DNA from: Mytilus edulis
Taxonomy: Eukaryota > Mollusca > Bivalvia > Mytilida > Mytilidae
Direction of reading: 5' to 3'
Assembly: GCF_963676685.1 (NCBI RefSeq)
Contig: NC_092356.1
Span: 19,145,750-19,209,749, forward strand
DNA: 64,000 nt
Shown: piece by piece, positions 33,964-47,411 of the stretch
Layout of the letters: the number at the start of each line of letters is the position of its first letter
Position numbering within the stretch: the stretch's first letter is position 1
Program-made: the position numbers and the translations under genes
The notes under the pieces: model-generated
Database searches by the model: none
Seen by the model: only the letters and a program-made list of their open reading frames with translations
Told to the model about the DNA's origin: nothing

Positions 33964-34870
33964 CGTACAAGTTCAAAGGAAATTATCAATTTTCGTTAAG
34001 AAAATCATAAAATACTTAATCTAATTATACCAATTGTCTTTTAAAATATACTATGTATTTGTGTTTCGTTTGTCCTGTCTCGCTATGTATTATCTTAATA
34101 TGTTTGTATATATTGTCCTCTTGTACACAAGTATGTGTCTGGGGTTATGAATATGAATAAATCTAGTTGAAATTTTTTTTTCTACTTGCCGGAAAAAAGA
34201 TTTTGTGACGATACCTTCAGGGCAATACATTATGAGTAGTTGGTGATAAAAGAAAATGTGATATACTTTTACTTGTCTTGATAGTTTTTTCTTTTTTTTA
34301 AAAACGCCTGTTTGTGATCAATTTTGTTCCATTTCATTTGCAAAATTGTATCAACATTTCCACGGTTTCAAAAAGAAGTATATGATAATATAAATTTCGT
34401 ACGTCCGATGCACTTTTCGTAATTTAAGACATCTTTGCATAATACGTTTGAAGGCCAAATATTGTAATCAAACACTTTTATTTGCTTTATTTGGGTAGTG
34501 TATACATAAAAATTAAAACGGTTAGGAATAGTTAAAACTAAAATTGAACGGGCAGCATCGAGTTCGAATGTTAAACAATATCTTCGTAATACGTTGTCGG
34601 AAAATGATAAGTGAACAAATGTAGTACTCCCTATACTATCAACAGGAGACAAAAATCGTCGAGCCAGGCTTTTTCATGTTTCTATTCAGTACAAATTTAA
34701 ATGCAATGATCTTTTTATAAATAATGCACTTGAATGGTTATTTTCAACGCCGTGTTTAATTGAATAGAAATTTTGCTTGAAATATATTTTATTTTTAATC
34801 AATTTTTATTTAGACTTACAATTTTATAAAACAATGCAAATTTAGTACTCCACTCTGTCAGGCATTTTTA
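33964..34870. other. LINE 3' tail, then gene-free DNA to the GPCR
   Basis: The LINE tail seems to run to about 34170 (ATGAATATGAATAAATCTAG then a T-run). Beyond it no feature was recognised except AATAAA on the minus strand at 34805-34810, a candidate poly(A) signal for the GPCR gene. Confidence 0.5.
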
Positions 34871-36070
34871 TTATAATCTGGTGCTAAAACTATGGCAGCT
34901 GTTTCGGACATCTTGTGATACCGACAAAATGGCATTAGCAGGTCGCGAGCTACTCTTTTTCGAGTTAAAATTATCAGATAAGACCCTTTCTTCCAAAGTG
35001 TGTCGCCATCTGCAAACAACAATTGTTAGTGCTTTGCGAAACCGTCTTCCGCTGATACAATAAAGGAAAAAGTTACAACACCTGTTCACATAAAGCAAAT
35101 AAAATCCCAAGGACGAAATGAGATGTCTGATTTGCTTTTGGTTCCAATTGCTGTTTAAAAATTCACTATTTGATTCCAGGGTAACAAAGACGGAAAACGG
35201 AAGTGTACATATCACTATAGTAAACGAATCCACCAATAACATTATTGCTATCTGTCGACGCTTAGAATGTCCTCGTTGGTGTTTGGACATATTGTGTGCG
35301 TCGTAATTTTGTTTAGTTTCCGATAATTTACTGTTGTATATTTTGTCAGACTCCCTGATGTGTCTAATTATGATGAAATTACTAATCATTATAATCGAAA
35401 ACGAAACCAAAAGGAATCCATTGTGTAGATATGGCCAAACATCCGTCCAAAAAGTTTGAAAAAACTTACTTGACGGAGACACAAAACACAAAAGATCGCG
35501 ACGTGTTGCAGGCGTCATATCAGACGTTATAAGAAAATGGAAGTCCTTGATAATAATAACTAAAGTTAATATTGAAAACATTTCCTTTGCTTTTTTCACA
35601 GTGCACCATCTATGCGCTTTCATTGGAAACAAAATCGCCAATGCTCTTTCTGTTGTCATGGCAACGGTTAGAATTATGCCAAGGTCACTTGTCCCCCATC
35701 CAGTGAAATTGAAAATTTTACACATGACATGCGCATGCTCTCCTCGATACATTATTTCTGGGAAATTCGCATTTATCCAGTGAACTGTAAGCAACACAAG
35801 CAAACTAAAAACATCCAAAACTGAAGTGACTAATATAAAGAATGATGTAGAGACAAACCGGAAGAAGACACTGCGCATGATTTTAATCACAAGTATGTTT
35901 GAAATGGCACCTATTACAATGAGCAATGGCGGCAAATACTGATCAATTACGGTTTCGGTATTAGATATATCATTATTTGAAGAGTTTCTTCCGTCATTTG
36001 AGCTAATAACGAAATCTATGGTTTCTATATACGAAGACAGATTTATCGCTGGTGTATTGAATGTCGTCAT
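34871..36070 (-). CDS. Rhodopsin-class GPCR, neuropeptide-receptor type, 399 aa
   Basis: One uninterrupted coding exon. Residues 1-43 are extracellular with two N-glycosylation sequons (N10-L-S, N29-S-S). Seven hydrophobic segments follow at about 44-66, 74-97, 120-140, 163-182, 214-237, 273-297 and 318-340. Class A landmarks are N58 (GAISN) in TM1, D86 (LDVFSL) in TM2, the C117/C195 disulphide pair, TERA (140-143) in place of DRY, P291 in CTLPF of TM6 and NFFLY (333-337) in place of NPxxY, followed by SGRRFRKAL. The NFFLY-C-SGRRFR ending is characteristic of invertebrate peptide receptors of the FMRFamide/myosuppressin/TRH-like group, so a plasma-membrane, G-protein-coupled neuropeptide receptor is the best guess. 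The ligand cannot be named. The tail (355-399) is Ser-rich, suiting phosphorylation. AATAAA overlaps the stop codon region, and another lies at 34805-34810. Confidence 0.93.
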   Translation of the reverse strand: MTTFNTPAINLSSYIETIDFVISSNDGRNSSNNDISNTETVIDQYLPPLLIVIGAISNILVIKIMRSVFFRFVSTSFFILVTSVLDVFSLLVLLTVHWINANFPEIMYRGEHAHVMCKIFNFTGWGTSDLGIILTVAMTTERALAILFPMKAHRWCTVKKAKEMFSILTLVIIIKDFHFLITSDMTPATRRDLLCFVSPSSKFFQTFWTDVWPYLHNGFLLVSFSIIMISNFIIIRHIRESDKIYNSKLSETKQNYDAHNMSKHQRGHSKRRQIAIMLLVDSFTIVICTLPFSVFVTLESNSEFLNSNWNQKQIRHLISSLGFYLLYVNRCCNFFLYCISGRRFRKALTIVVCRWRHTLEERVLSDNFNSKKSSSRPANAILSVSQDVRNSCHSFSTRL

Positions 36071-37583
36071 AGTAACAAAAATGAATTAGCGCATCTCTTG
36101 TCTGATATTTTTCTGAAGTCTTTCTCAAAACTTCCATCCACTGTTCTGATGTAAAGGAGATCTAAGATAAAAATTAAAATAAAACCATTCACATATTTAA
36201 ATTGGAATGCATTTATACATATTGTCTTATGAAATAACATCTGATTCACAAGATAGAAGCTAAATAACAAATTAATCATAATAGTCAATAACAGTCAATC
36301 CTTTTGCCACTGATTGCTTTAGTTTTCTGTTATATTACTCTACTTGCCATGATAACATGGATAACAGGGATACCAGAGTGTTCAAACACATGGCGTTTGT
36401 CTTTGAAAAATGAGTATTTGATAAGTTTATATTTGTTTGAAATAGCTTTCCTTGACTGTGAGTAATCCCAAATCGGTAGTTTGTGTCTTAAATCTTTGTA
36501 CTAGTAATTTTGGTGTGTTTTGTAATGATCCGATACTTAAATCCTTTTTCAGCTGACCGTTTTTAGTTTGTTCTTAGTTATGTTGTGGTTCTACACTATC
36601 CCCATGTTCGGGGAGAGTTAAATACTAGTAGCTTGCACAAAAATTGGAGCAGTGTAGCAACACAAGATAAAGACACACTAAAAAGCAGTCGATAATTGCA
36701 GACTCATATGATTTAATTCGTTCTGTATGCCAGGTAATGGGACCAATCAGACAGTCAAGTTCCACTTTTTGCATTGTTAAACGCTAGATATTGACGATTG
36801 AATACATCAAAAATAGAAGCTGTATGATGTCCAATGAGGCAACACATACGAGGTCGAGCTATTAACAACTACAATAGGTCAACGCGTGGTCTTTGGTGAA
36901 ATATTTCAAACGAGAAAACATGAGTTTTTATTTTCAAAAAACAAGAAAACCTAATGTTTGGGTTTATGTTTTTAAAAAACGAGAAAATAAACAACATTAC
37001 AGACAGCCACAGACGACATCACCTAATTATCAGTTTCTGACTTGGAACAGGCACATACAAAATATGGCGGAGTAAAGTGCTCAAGCCAAGTACCATAACC
37101 GATATTTTGTATCGGTTTTGCTCATTGTTAATGGCCATACGTAGTTGTTCATATAATTTTCTGTTCGCCTTTAGTACATACATGTAATTGTATTACTTGC
37201 AATCCATCATATCACATCTCCATATTTCAAAATATGATAACGTAAATTATATTTTTTTTGGTAGTAAATAACCCAAGCAGACGCGCAGGAATATGTGATC
37301 TTACTTTGGAAGATTTACTTTAATGATGCCTTTGAACTTTTGCTGCAAATGTGCTCTCCGTATATAAGTCCATATATCTTTTAGAAAAGTATGAGTTACA
37401 TAGTGAATATGAAGTTAATTAATATATGTTTAAACGATGCATATTTTAATATTTCTTCTTATATTTTATCTGTTTTGATAACATAATAACTTAATATTGG
37501 ATACAAGACTTAAATAGGTTTATGGCAATTTATAATATTGAATTTAAATAGATGTTGAATTAATTGAAACTATCGACTAAAAG
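36071..37583. other. Gene-free stretch upstream of the GPCR
   Basis: This includes the presumed 5' UTR/promoter side of the GPCR. A scrap of family A lies at about 36818-36895 (CTGTATGATGTCCAATGAGG). No other exon was recognised. Confidence 0.45.
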
Positions 37584-37905
37584 AAAGGAGGGACGAAAGA
37601 TACCAGAGGGACAGTCAAACTCATAAATCGAAAACAAACTGACAACGCCATGCTAAAAATGAAAAAGACAAACAGACAAACAATAGTACACATGACACAA
37701 CATAGAAAACTAAAGAACAAGCAACACGAACCCCACCAAAAACTGGGGGTGATCTCAGGTGCTCCGGAAGGGTAAGCAGATCCTGCTCCACATGTGGCAC
37801 CCGTCGTGTTGCTCATGTTATAACAAATCCGGTATATATATATATATAGTCTAATTCGATAGGTCACATTCATGAAAGGGAATGGGGGTTGTAGTTACGA
37901 CGTAA
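37584..37905 (+). repeat. Mussel repeat family C, long copy
   Basis: GGGACGAAAGATACCAGAGG, 'cagtcaaactcataaatcg', 'caagcaacacgaaccccacc' and 'tcaggtgctccggaagg' lead into a (TA)n run and AATGTGACCTA in reverse. The reversed copy at 56380-56680 is closely similar over its length. Confidence 0.7.
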
Positions 37906-39464
37906 GGAACATATATCCGATATCATCTGTGAAACCGGAAAATGAGTTATTAAACATTTTTGATGATTTTTTTTTGTAAAACAATAAAATGAATTTCTTT
38001 AAAATGGAATAAACTTGCTAAAAAAAAAAGATTTGTGAACTATACTTTTTATTTGTTCATATTTCATAATACAAATACGAACATTACTGATATGAATTAA
38101 ACATTCAAAATTAGCTGTGTGGGACTTATTGTGTATGTTAGTTAATTTCGTTGACTTAACTTCCAGTGGCAAACAGTTGATGCAAATCTAAAATGAGCTG
38201 GATTTGAAAGTTCAAACTTTAATCCGAAGAAATGCAAAATCCAATTTACGTCTATTTTTTTTAACAACGTTTGGATTTGAATTTAAATTTTATTGTTTTC
38301 TGCAAATTTTAATTATTGGTGTTAAATCCATTTATCATAAATTCTTCTCATTCATGATGGAAATACGATTTTTGATTTACATTTAATTTAGGAATGGGGA
38401 TCTGATATGATAAAATAAATAAGAAAATAAACTTAAAATAGGAATAGAGATCTGGTATGACAGAAAATAGACTGAAAATAGGAAAAGCTACATGTATATA
38501 GAGATCTGGTATGACAAAATAATTAAGAAAAGAGATTACAATAAAATTGAATTTTAAAATTAAAAAAAACTTACATTTATCAATGAAGATCTTGGATGAC
38601 AATCACAATAACAATTGATACAATCGATGTGTCATTTTGAGAATATCTTTCTCTTATCTTTACATTTCTGTAATTTACATCACCAATTGAATTCTAATGA
38701 AACAGGAAATTAGATCTGTATTGGTCCATTCAATTGATACTTAAATCGTAATTGAATGTTTACTTCGACAAATTGCTTGTCAAATTGATGACTTTTGTAG
38801 ACAGGTGTATAATGAAATTATTACAAATTGGATCTAATTCAAAAATTATTTTCCAAAATTATCAGTTTGACTTGGTGGTATGATAAAGTATAACGTACAA
38901 ATATAATAAGGACACTCGTCTTTAAGATTGACCGAATATTTGTCGTTCATAATTATTATGACATATTTTATGCTATATTTATGTGTAAGATACACGTTGT
39001 ACATGCACGCCATTCAGTCAATTTCTGATAATCTTAATCATGTTAATATTTTGATACGTTTTTTTTGTGTGCAAATTTTCAAATACTTGAATGCGATTGG
39101 TCAGTTATTATTATTCCATTTATTTACACCTAGATAGACCATTTGCCGCAACTTCTTTCATGACAAGTGTGTCGATTTCGATTCGATATGCTAATGCGCG
39201 GAAATGGAGTCTTAGGCTTCCAAGAGAGTTGAAATTGATAAATTTAGCAAATGTTTAGTTTAGAATTATAAGGATTAAACACATTTTTCTTGAGGTTCCT
39301 GAGGTGTAAACTGGACAGAGGACTAAAACAATTTCAATAATAAGGGTCTAGAAAGGAGAATGGAGAAAATTGAGAATACAAAAAGAAAAAATGGCACAAA
39401 GATAACAAATAGAGAAAAAATGGGCAAAAAAAAAGGTGTATTAAAGAATAGAAAACAAGAATGT
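37906..39464. other. Gene-free stretch
   Basis: At about 38390-38540 a degenerate tandem repeat of three units carries GAGATCTGGTATGACA(A). Around 39355-39440 is the A-rich 'gagaata' repeat. No exon was recognised. Confidence 0.5.
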
Positions 39465-39780
39465 GTCCACAGTACACGGATGCCCCACTCGCACTATCAT
39501 TTTCTATGTTTAGTGGACCGTGAAATTGGAATAAATTCTCTAATTTGGCATTAAAATTAGAAATATCATATCATAGGGCACATGTATACTAAGTTTCAAG
39601 TTGATTGGACTTCAACTTCACCAAAAGTACCTTGACCAAAAACTTTAACCTGAAGCGGGACAGACGGACGAACGAACGAACGAACGGACGAACGAACGGA
39701 CATACAGACAGACAGACGGACGAACGGACGCACAGACCAGAAAACATAATGCCCCTCTACTATCGTAGGTGGGGCATAAA
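39465..39780 (+). repeat. Mussel repeat family G with (ACGG/ACGA)n microsatellite
   Basis: The family ends with CGTAGGTGGGGCATAAAAA. Within it, 39660-39735 is a tetranucleotide run of GGACGAACGAACGAACGGAC type, including CAGA units. The opposite-orientation relative is at 14290-14790. Confidence 0.75.
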
Positions 39781-40554
39781 AATGAGCAAAAATGTTTAGA
39801 GTATAGAATGATGGGGTTCAAAAGTTTAAAGAATAACTGTTGAAAATAAAAGAGTTACAAATGCAATTATATTGATTACATAAAAGAACGATAATTGAAT
39901 AAAGAAATCACCTAATTAAACAAAAAGTTTATAGTTACAATCATCTTCTCATAATTTTACAGAATAAGCACCATTTTTAAAGATAAAGAAAAAAAATGTA
40001 AGAATACAGAAACTAAGGACCCCGCATCCAGACCCTAATAAAGTCGTTGTGATTCCTTTTCTGAGTTTTGATTTATCTTTGATCGTTTTTTTAGATTTTT
40101 CAAACTTTTCAAGAATTGAATTGGTTAGTTCTTTGTAGTGTTCCGGCCTGGAGCATCACCGAAGAGACATAACTAGCCGAAATGCATAAGTTGTGTAGTA
40201 CCAATGGTACCGTTAATGCTGTCGTTATTACACATCAATAACCACTGTGTTTATGTGTTTTATTTTATGGTACAACCACACGAAAGTAGAACGCCGTGTC
40301 AGACTCGTCATACATGTCATAGTGGTACATGACTTACAATATTTACTCAATTCATTCAAAATGATTAAACGAAAATATTGGCTCGTTCCTTCAAATTCAT
40401 GCTTATATATATGCACTGATGTTTGTGTACGTAGTGGTGAAGTTAAACTTTCTGAAGACATTCACCAGAATATACTTTAATGTGTTGAAATGAGTAATTC
40501 TGTGTTATAGATAATTTGAATAAAAAGTGAAAGAAATGAAAGAATTACGACACA

Positions 40555-40745
40555 ATAAAATTGAGAATGGAAATGGGGAATGTGTCAAAGAGACAACAAC
40601 CCGAACAAATAAAAAACAACAGCAGAGGGTCACCAACAGGTCTTCAATGTAGCGAGAAATTCCCGCACCCGGAGGCGTCCTTCAGCTGGCCCCTAAACAA
40701 ATATATACTAGTCCAGTGATAATGAACGCCATACTTATTTCCAAA
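40555..40745 (+). repeat. Mussel repeat family B, left part
   Basis: ATGGAAATGGGGAATGTGTC ... 'ttcccgcacccggaggcgtcc' ... 'gccatactta'. It ends abruptly where the copy at 41757 continues. Confidence 0.7.
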
Positions 40746-41446
40746 TGTACACAAGAATGCATGAAAATAACGTCAAATTAACGTTACCAAAACTAACACT
40801 AACACCGTACGCGACGTCATGACTGAACTGATTGGACAGATGGATATTTAATATCCAGGGGCAAATACATTTGTATTTCATGCATTTTCATCTTTCATTT
40901 GATACCTAACCAAAATATTTTCCATACAGTTTTAAATTTGCACCTACGCGGAGGATTTTTTTGTTTCAAATGTGTACTTCTTTCAAAAATGTTCTTATTG
41001 GCCGGGCCTGCTTTTGTGGTGTCATATCTTACAAAGTCTATCTGAATTATTTTTGTAAATGAATTTCGCTCAAGCCAGTTCTATAGGGACTGTCTTAAAC
41101 TTGCACTAAGGTACGTTTTTTGCCTCTGTGTGGAAGGCCTCAATGTAGCGTTGAGATGAAGAAAAACAATGCGAGCAATGTGTTCCTGTGCATGTACTGA
41201 TTTTGTGTTATGTCCATGGATACCCAATATCCTTTGTTTTAATTCTAAAGGGAAACCATAGGTATAATTTGTCACATAATGCCAATAACTCTTAAAATAT
41301 TTCGTCTGACAGTTTTGATGTAAATGAACTGTTGATTGATCTAAAAATTCGGGACATTTCTGACCCCGTGTTAGATTTTCTCTATTGCGATTTTCAAGAT
41401 ATAATACATGTAGATAAAACGTGCATTTTTCATTTCGGGGACTTTT
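40746..41446. other. Gene-free stretch
   Basis: No exon or repeat family was recognised. Confidence 0.45.
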
Positions 41447-41570
41447 ATAGCTGACTATGCAGTATGGGCCTTGCTAATTGTTGAGGCCGTACGGTGACCT
41501 ACAGTTGTTTATTTCTGTATCATTTGGTCTCTTGTGGAGAGTTGTCTCATTGGCACATTTTTTTTTATAT
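41447..41570 (-). repeat. Mussel repeat family A fragment
   Basis: 'ttttatagctgactatgcagtatgggcc' and 'ggtctcttgtggagagttgtctcattggc' are the reverse complement of the family A core. Confidence 0.7.
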
Positions 41571-41756
41571 TTTATCCTTTAATAATAATCTATTTTTAGA
41601 CATTTCGGCCATTTTGGTTTGCAGACGCAGTCATGGCGAACATTTGATTTTTCAAACTGCACAGCAGTTATGATTTTGGCCAACCAAGTTAAGGTTAACT
41701 TAGCTATGTTTTTGTAAAAGACTTTAAGAACATGGAAAATCATATTCATTGTAATA

Positions 41757-42255
41757 AAATTAAGAATGGAAATGGGGAATGTGTCAAAGAGACAACAACC
41801 CGACCATAGAACAGACAACAGCAGAAGGTCACCAACAGGTCTTCAATGCAGCGATAAATTCCCGCACCTGGAGGCGTTCTTCGGCTGGCCCCTAAACAAA
41901 TATATAAACTAGTTCAGTGATAATGAACGCCATACTAAACTCCAAATTGTACGCAAGAAACTGAATTAAAAATAATACAAGACTAACAAAGGCCAGGGGC
42001 TCCTGACTTGGGACAGGCGCAAAAATGCGGCGGGGTTTAACATGTTTATGAGATCTTAACCCTCCCCTATACCTCTAGCCAATGTAGAAAAGTAAACGCA
42101 TAACAATAGGCACATTAAAATTCAGTTCAAGAGAAGTCCAAGTCTGATGTCAGAAGATGTAACCAAAGAAAATAAACAAAATGACAATAATTCATAAATA
42201 ACATCAGACTACTAGTAGTTAACTGACATGCCAGCTCCAGACTTCAATTAATCTA
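41757..42255 (+). repeat. Mussel repeat family B, long copy
   Basis: AATGGAAATGGGGAATGTGT, 'gacaacaacccgaccat', 'aggggctcctgacttgggac', 'atacctctagccaatgtag' and 'catgccagctccagacttc' in order. It matches 59622-60150 throughout. Confidence 0.75.
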
Positions 42256-43460
42256 ATTGAAAGATTAAGTCTTCATCATATGAAGTATATCATTTTTTAA
42301 TAACAGTTATTGCATATTACCTGAGAAGTGTGCTTTATAACAAAAACTATCAAATCAAAATGTTAGAATTTTATTTTTTTGAAAATAAACTTACTGTTAT
42401 ATCATAACGTCTTTATAGTATAAAGATGCATCATTATGATAAATCGTAGTCTGTCGGAATAGAATAGTGAGGTGATAAGATGGTATGCAAAAATGGTTCC
42501 AAGATGTCTTTGTAGTACACAAGTGAACTTTATCGTCGTAAGATAGTAGTATGAAAGAAAAGTATGAAAAGCTCAGTAAGCAATGATAAGGTTGCTCTAT
42601 GTTATATCGAGATGGTTGACAATGTATAGTATACACATTTATCATAATATTCTTATTCTTATTCTTAATAAGACAGTAACATGACGTAGTGGCATAGCAT
42701 GTATAGTATAAAATTAGAAATATGTATAAAAAGGTATCATGAATAGCTCCATGTTATTTCATAACGTCTTCATAGTATAAAAGAATATATTCATGCCAAA
42801 GTAAAATGACAGAAAAGTATGAACAGGTGTACTCCATGTTATATCAAAAGGCCTTTATATTTCTATACTGTAACTATTAAATTTGTAGACCAAATGGGTG
42901 GTTTAGCCGGCCGGTTTGTCTCCGAATCGACGATCGTTGTATTCTACATTTTACTATATATGACGGGTCTTCTGGCCCATAAGGGATAATAATAGCCTTT
43001 TTAGAATTTTCACCACTTTCTAACACTGCAAAAAATTCTACATTCACAGTTTACTGAAGTACTTTCATTTTACTATTCAGAAATGAATTTGAATGTGTAT
43101 CATGACCGTTTACGTTTTTTGCTATATTTAAAAACCTACTAAGTTCACTTGTGCTTTTAGGTCTTTTATCATGCAGCGAATACACAATTCTCAAAAATTC
43201 TCAAAAATTCATTTTCATCTGTTTGTAAAATTATTTCATATTTTTCTACACCTGATTCACCCCTCAGTTTGGGAAAGTGTGTTCAGTTGATAATGTATTT
43301 TTTGTCCAATCACACTGTTCAGATACATTTGACTTAGGTACCCAAAAGAGCAACCTAAATTCTGGAATGCAAATACTACTGTGCCACCTTATGCTATCGA
43401 ATATCTAAATGATTTTGCGTTCCTGGTAAAGGTTTATAAAGCGAAGCGCCACTGAATTTT
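42256..43460. other. Gene-free stretch with degenerate tandem motif
   Basis: Between 42395 and 42865 the phrase 'catgttatatcataacgtctttatagtataaa' returns about five times with drift and irregular spacing. No exon was recognised. Confidence 0.45.
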
Positions 43461-43725
43461 AATATGCGTATTGTTATGCGTTTACTTTTCTACATTGGCT
43501 AGAGGTATAGGAGGAGGGTTGAGATCTCATAAACATGTTTAACCCCGCCGCTTGTTTGCGCCTGTCCCAATTAAGCCAGGAGCCTCTGGCCTTTGTTAGT
43601 CTAACAAGTATTATTTTTAATTTCAGTTTCTTGTGTACAATTTGGAGTTAAGTATGGCGTTCATTATTACTGAACTAGTATATATATATATATTTGTTTA
43701 GGGGCCAGCTGAATTAAAATTAATT
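43461..43725 (-). repeat. Mussel repeat family B, reversed partial copy
   Basis: 'gcgtttacttttctacattggctagaggtat' through 'cctctggcctttgttagtc' to 'aggggccagctgaatt' is the reverse complement of family B. Confidence 0.7.
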
Positions 43726-45510
43726 AATTAAAATGGGGTCTGTTTGCAATATGATTGATTGTATGTATAAATTTTTATAATTTATTTTTTGTTAATTAAA
43801 CATGTTAAACATAAAAAATTATCTAGTATGATTTGCATTTATAGTACGTACTAACATGACTAAAGCACAAGCATCCATTATATTGTGCTTCATTATTTCC
43901 AGAATTATCGGGAAAATAATCGATCATGAATACACTGATACTTGCACGCGTTTTTCAATGAAATCGACATCGTATTTATATATTCCATGGACATTACAAC
44001 CCTTCTTTAATACACAAACCGGCAAAATAAGAGGACTGCCATCCCAATTAAAATATATATTGGGTATTCAGCGTAATTTAAAAGCTACACCCTTCGGAGT
44101 TCCCCAAAAATTATGAAGTCCCCAATTTAAAATTTAAGTTTAAAATGATTACATATAATATGATATCGGAAAACCCTCGAGCGCCCCATCAGTGAATCAA
44201 CATAGTTATGCAAACATGTTCATGTACAAAGAAATTACAAAGACCGGTTGATCAAATCAATTTCACGCAAGTAAGTTTATTACTTTTAGATATATATTTA
44301 GTATGCAACTATATTTAAAGTTCATCAGATTTAAATTTTAACAATGCAATTTAATGTCTACCATTCTGTTATAAATAATATATTTATATACATTTAACAC
44401 AAAAAATGTGACCCACATTTTTAATCTACATTGAACTGCACTATTGTCGATTTGAGGTGATCTGCAGGGTAAATATTATTTCATAAATATAGCGTCTGCC
44501 ATTATGTATACCTTGTTTAGCTGATAGTTCTAAAAATATGCATTAACATAATGATAATGTTTATTGTTATACTATCGTATTGTTAAATTTCTATGTGTGG
44601 GCATTTCTGTATAGTATCTGCATTCATAATGCATTGTACATTATTTATATCATGTGTATTCCACATGCAGGCACAAACTGATATGGAATTGAGATGAAAA
44701 ATCTATAAATACATTATAGAAAGAAATCTCTTTGTTTGCATGCGCATTACGTTATAAATATATTTCATGTACATTCATAATAGATCATTATAATCATATC
44801 AGTACGCTAAACATGAAACGTATATGTTTAACATATAAATATTTCGTCGTGATTTATACTAAAGCATGTACATACACAAATGGTGTAGCCTGGGGTTAAT
44901 GCACTATTTCCATGTGTTATCATTCGAAGGAACATGCATGGCATTAATATGATATTTTCTTATGCGAAAAGGGCAATATAATGGGAAATATTATATTATT
45001 TTTAAAGTGACAAACAAACAAAACAAATCATTTTACATCCAAGTTGAACAATTAAGTGTGACTATCTACCACAAATCTCGAATCGATTAATTTATTTATG
45101 GAATCACATAAATAATCAATTATTTTTCAAAATTGCACCGTTATCTTAGCTAGCATTCTGAGTTTTGATATTAATTGAAATAGTTAAAAGACGGAAACCC
45201 AACAATACAACACAATAAAGTTGTCAACATAGTTTTTTACGATCTTTTACAATGTACACATAATTTAATGTCTTTACCATAACGCTTAAAGTGCAGACAA
45301 TCAATAGTCTTCATATGATGTTTTTAACGTTATTTGGCTGTTTGGAAATTATATGTTTTAATTTGTTTAAAGACTTCATCATGTTCATAAGACTTTATTT
45401 GCAATTGTAAGAATCATTCCAGCAAGAAATGTTTCCATAAAGACATGTATACATGTATGCATGTAATACACGTAATAGCGAGCACATTTTGAACCTACTT
45501 TCTTAATTTT
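43726..45510. other. Gene-free, AT-rich stretch
   Basis: An ORF of 86 codons at 43856-44116 lacks recognisable features and splice context. No repeat family was identified. Confidence 0.45.
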
Positions 45511-45519
45511 TGTGTGCCA

Positions 45520-46080
45520 TTTTTATCCCCCCCCCCCACCTTGTCCGTCTATACGTCCGTCATTATTTCTGTCTGTTTGCACGTCACAAAATTAGTTTCC
45601 GTTCCTCGTAACTTTAGTTTGCCTCAACCAAATCTTCTGAAACTTGCAAATATTGTGCTTGTTACCAATAAAACACCGAAGGTTGAAATTGGATGGCGTC
45701 ATTTTCATCGTTCTTGAGTAATTCAATTATTGTGACCTTTTTTTTAAAAGAAAAAAAAAAATTTGCAGTGTCCGCAAACGTACTTTATTTTGTCTCAATC
45801 AAATGTTATGAAATGTATACACAATAATGATTACCACCTAACACCATTGTCCAAACACATCTCAAATTTGTATTTGAAGTGGTAAGCGTAACTTTCACCG
45901 TCCTCGAGTTATGTCCCTTTATAAATGTAAAATTAACACTCTAACATTTGTTTGCTTCAATCAAAATGTAATTTAACTTATACACAACGCATAATACTAC
46001 CAAACACAGATCAAGATCGAACTTGGGTGGCAACTCTTTCGCAGTTTGTGGGTTCATGATGTCCTTTTGTGAATTGATTA
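45520..46080 (+). repeat. Repeat family H, about four degenerate units
   Basis: Units of about 150 bp contain 'agtttgcctcaaccaaatgtt', 'gaaacttatacacaat', 'ttaccacaaaacac' and 'ttcaccgttcttgagttat'. A second array of the same family is at 49830-50340, so the two arrays flank the zinc-finger gene on both sides. Confidence 0.65.
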
Positions 46081-46088
46081 AATGCAGT

Positions 46089-47282
46089 CAGTGGCGTAGC
46101 CAGGGTTTAAATGATGTGGATGCGAATCAGTAATTTATTTTTTTGGACCTTTATATGAAAAAAAATGATTATTTTTTCGACCGTTTTCCCTGTATGCATT
46201 TATACTCCCCTACAATGGCTAGATTTTTGTTTAATTAAAAAAAAATATATATATACATTTCTAGCAAATTTTCACCATCATTCAATACAGAAATATTTGA
46301 TGTTAAAGTTTTACATCCAATCTAATATTTGAAATCTGAAAACGGACCCATTACAACGGTCTCTTTGTATATAAAACTTCGGAATGTAGGCTCCAAAGTG
46401 ACCCCTTTCCCTGAATTTGAGCCTCCACATGGGTGTTTTGATGACTTGTCTTACCGCGTTGCAGGGGACATGGAAATACGCGGGCGTCCGTCATGTGTAC
46501 CATTCTTGCCAGATTTTTGTGAAACTTATATCAACCGCAATGTTTTTGGCACTTGCGAAAATAAGTCCTGATCAAATATTTTTAACCAACTATGCCCCTT
46601 TTGAAATTTAAATTATAATGGAAATCCCATTGCATTTGGCATGAAGCTTTCATTTCTCTTGAGATATAAAATTAAAAAAATAAAGTAAAAAGTGTTTTTT
46701 TAGTTATTGCCATTGTATCTTCGAATAGATGAAACATGTGCACTGCAGGGGCATTGGAACTATAAATTAATATCAATATTTGTATAATAATTATCTAGTT
46801 GGAAATGGATATTCACTAGCCCAGCCTGAAAGATCACACTCCATTATAGATACTAGTCGTCTTTATGTCATAGGAAACGGTAATAGACTATGGTAGTTTC
46901 GTTGTTAACTAGTATTGTTGCTATATCATCGCTCCGCTTGACCCAAACTCTACTTAACATGTCTGCAGGTCTACGTATCATTATTCTCTGAGATTGCCGT
47001 TGCCGACGACACGCTAAGACGTAGACTTTATACGATATCTATTTTTTTTAAATGAACTAAATAACCACGTACATGTATACTGCTTTGGATATGATTGGAC
47101 GCTATTCTCATATCCTCATCTAGGGACTATCTATATAGTATAGAAAGTCCCTACCCCAGTCACCCTTGTTACATCTAGACACATCTGTGTGCATCTGCTG
47201 CGAACATGTGCAATTATGTATTTTTTTGTCAAACTGATGTGGATGCTTGAGCATCTGAGCATACATGCAAGCTACGCCACTG
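46089..47282. mobile_element. 1.2-kb element with CAGTGGCGTAGC termini
   Basis: CAGTGGCGTAGC at 46089-46100 is mirrored by GCTACGCCACTG at 47271-47282, and GCAGT borders both ends (46084-46088, 47283-47287). Next to the ends, GATGTGGATGC is a matching word on both sides. The interior includes an 80-codon ORF (46329-46571) that I do not recognise. It is probably a non-autonomous DNA element; the superfamily is not assigned. Confidence 0.55.
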
Positions 47283-47411
47283 GCAGTATGCCGTACATTT
47301 ATAAACGGGGGGCATCAGTGTCCATTGGAGACATTCTTCTTTTCTTTTTTCTTGTTCAAGGAAGTGGTCATACGCTTAATTCGAAGCTGCACTTTTAAGA
47401 GTATTTATTTA

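Noticed and set aside
46329-46571. 80-codon plus-strand ORF as a gene
   Set aside because: It lies inside an element with inverted ends and shows no recognised domain or splice context.
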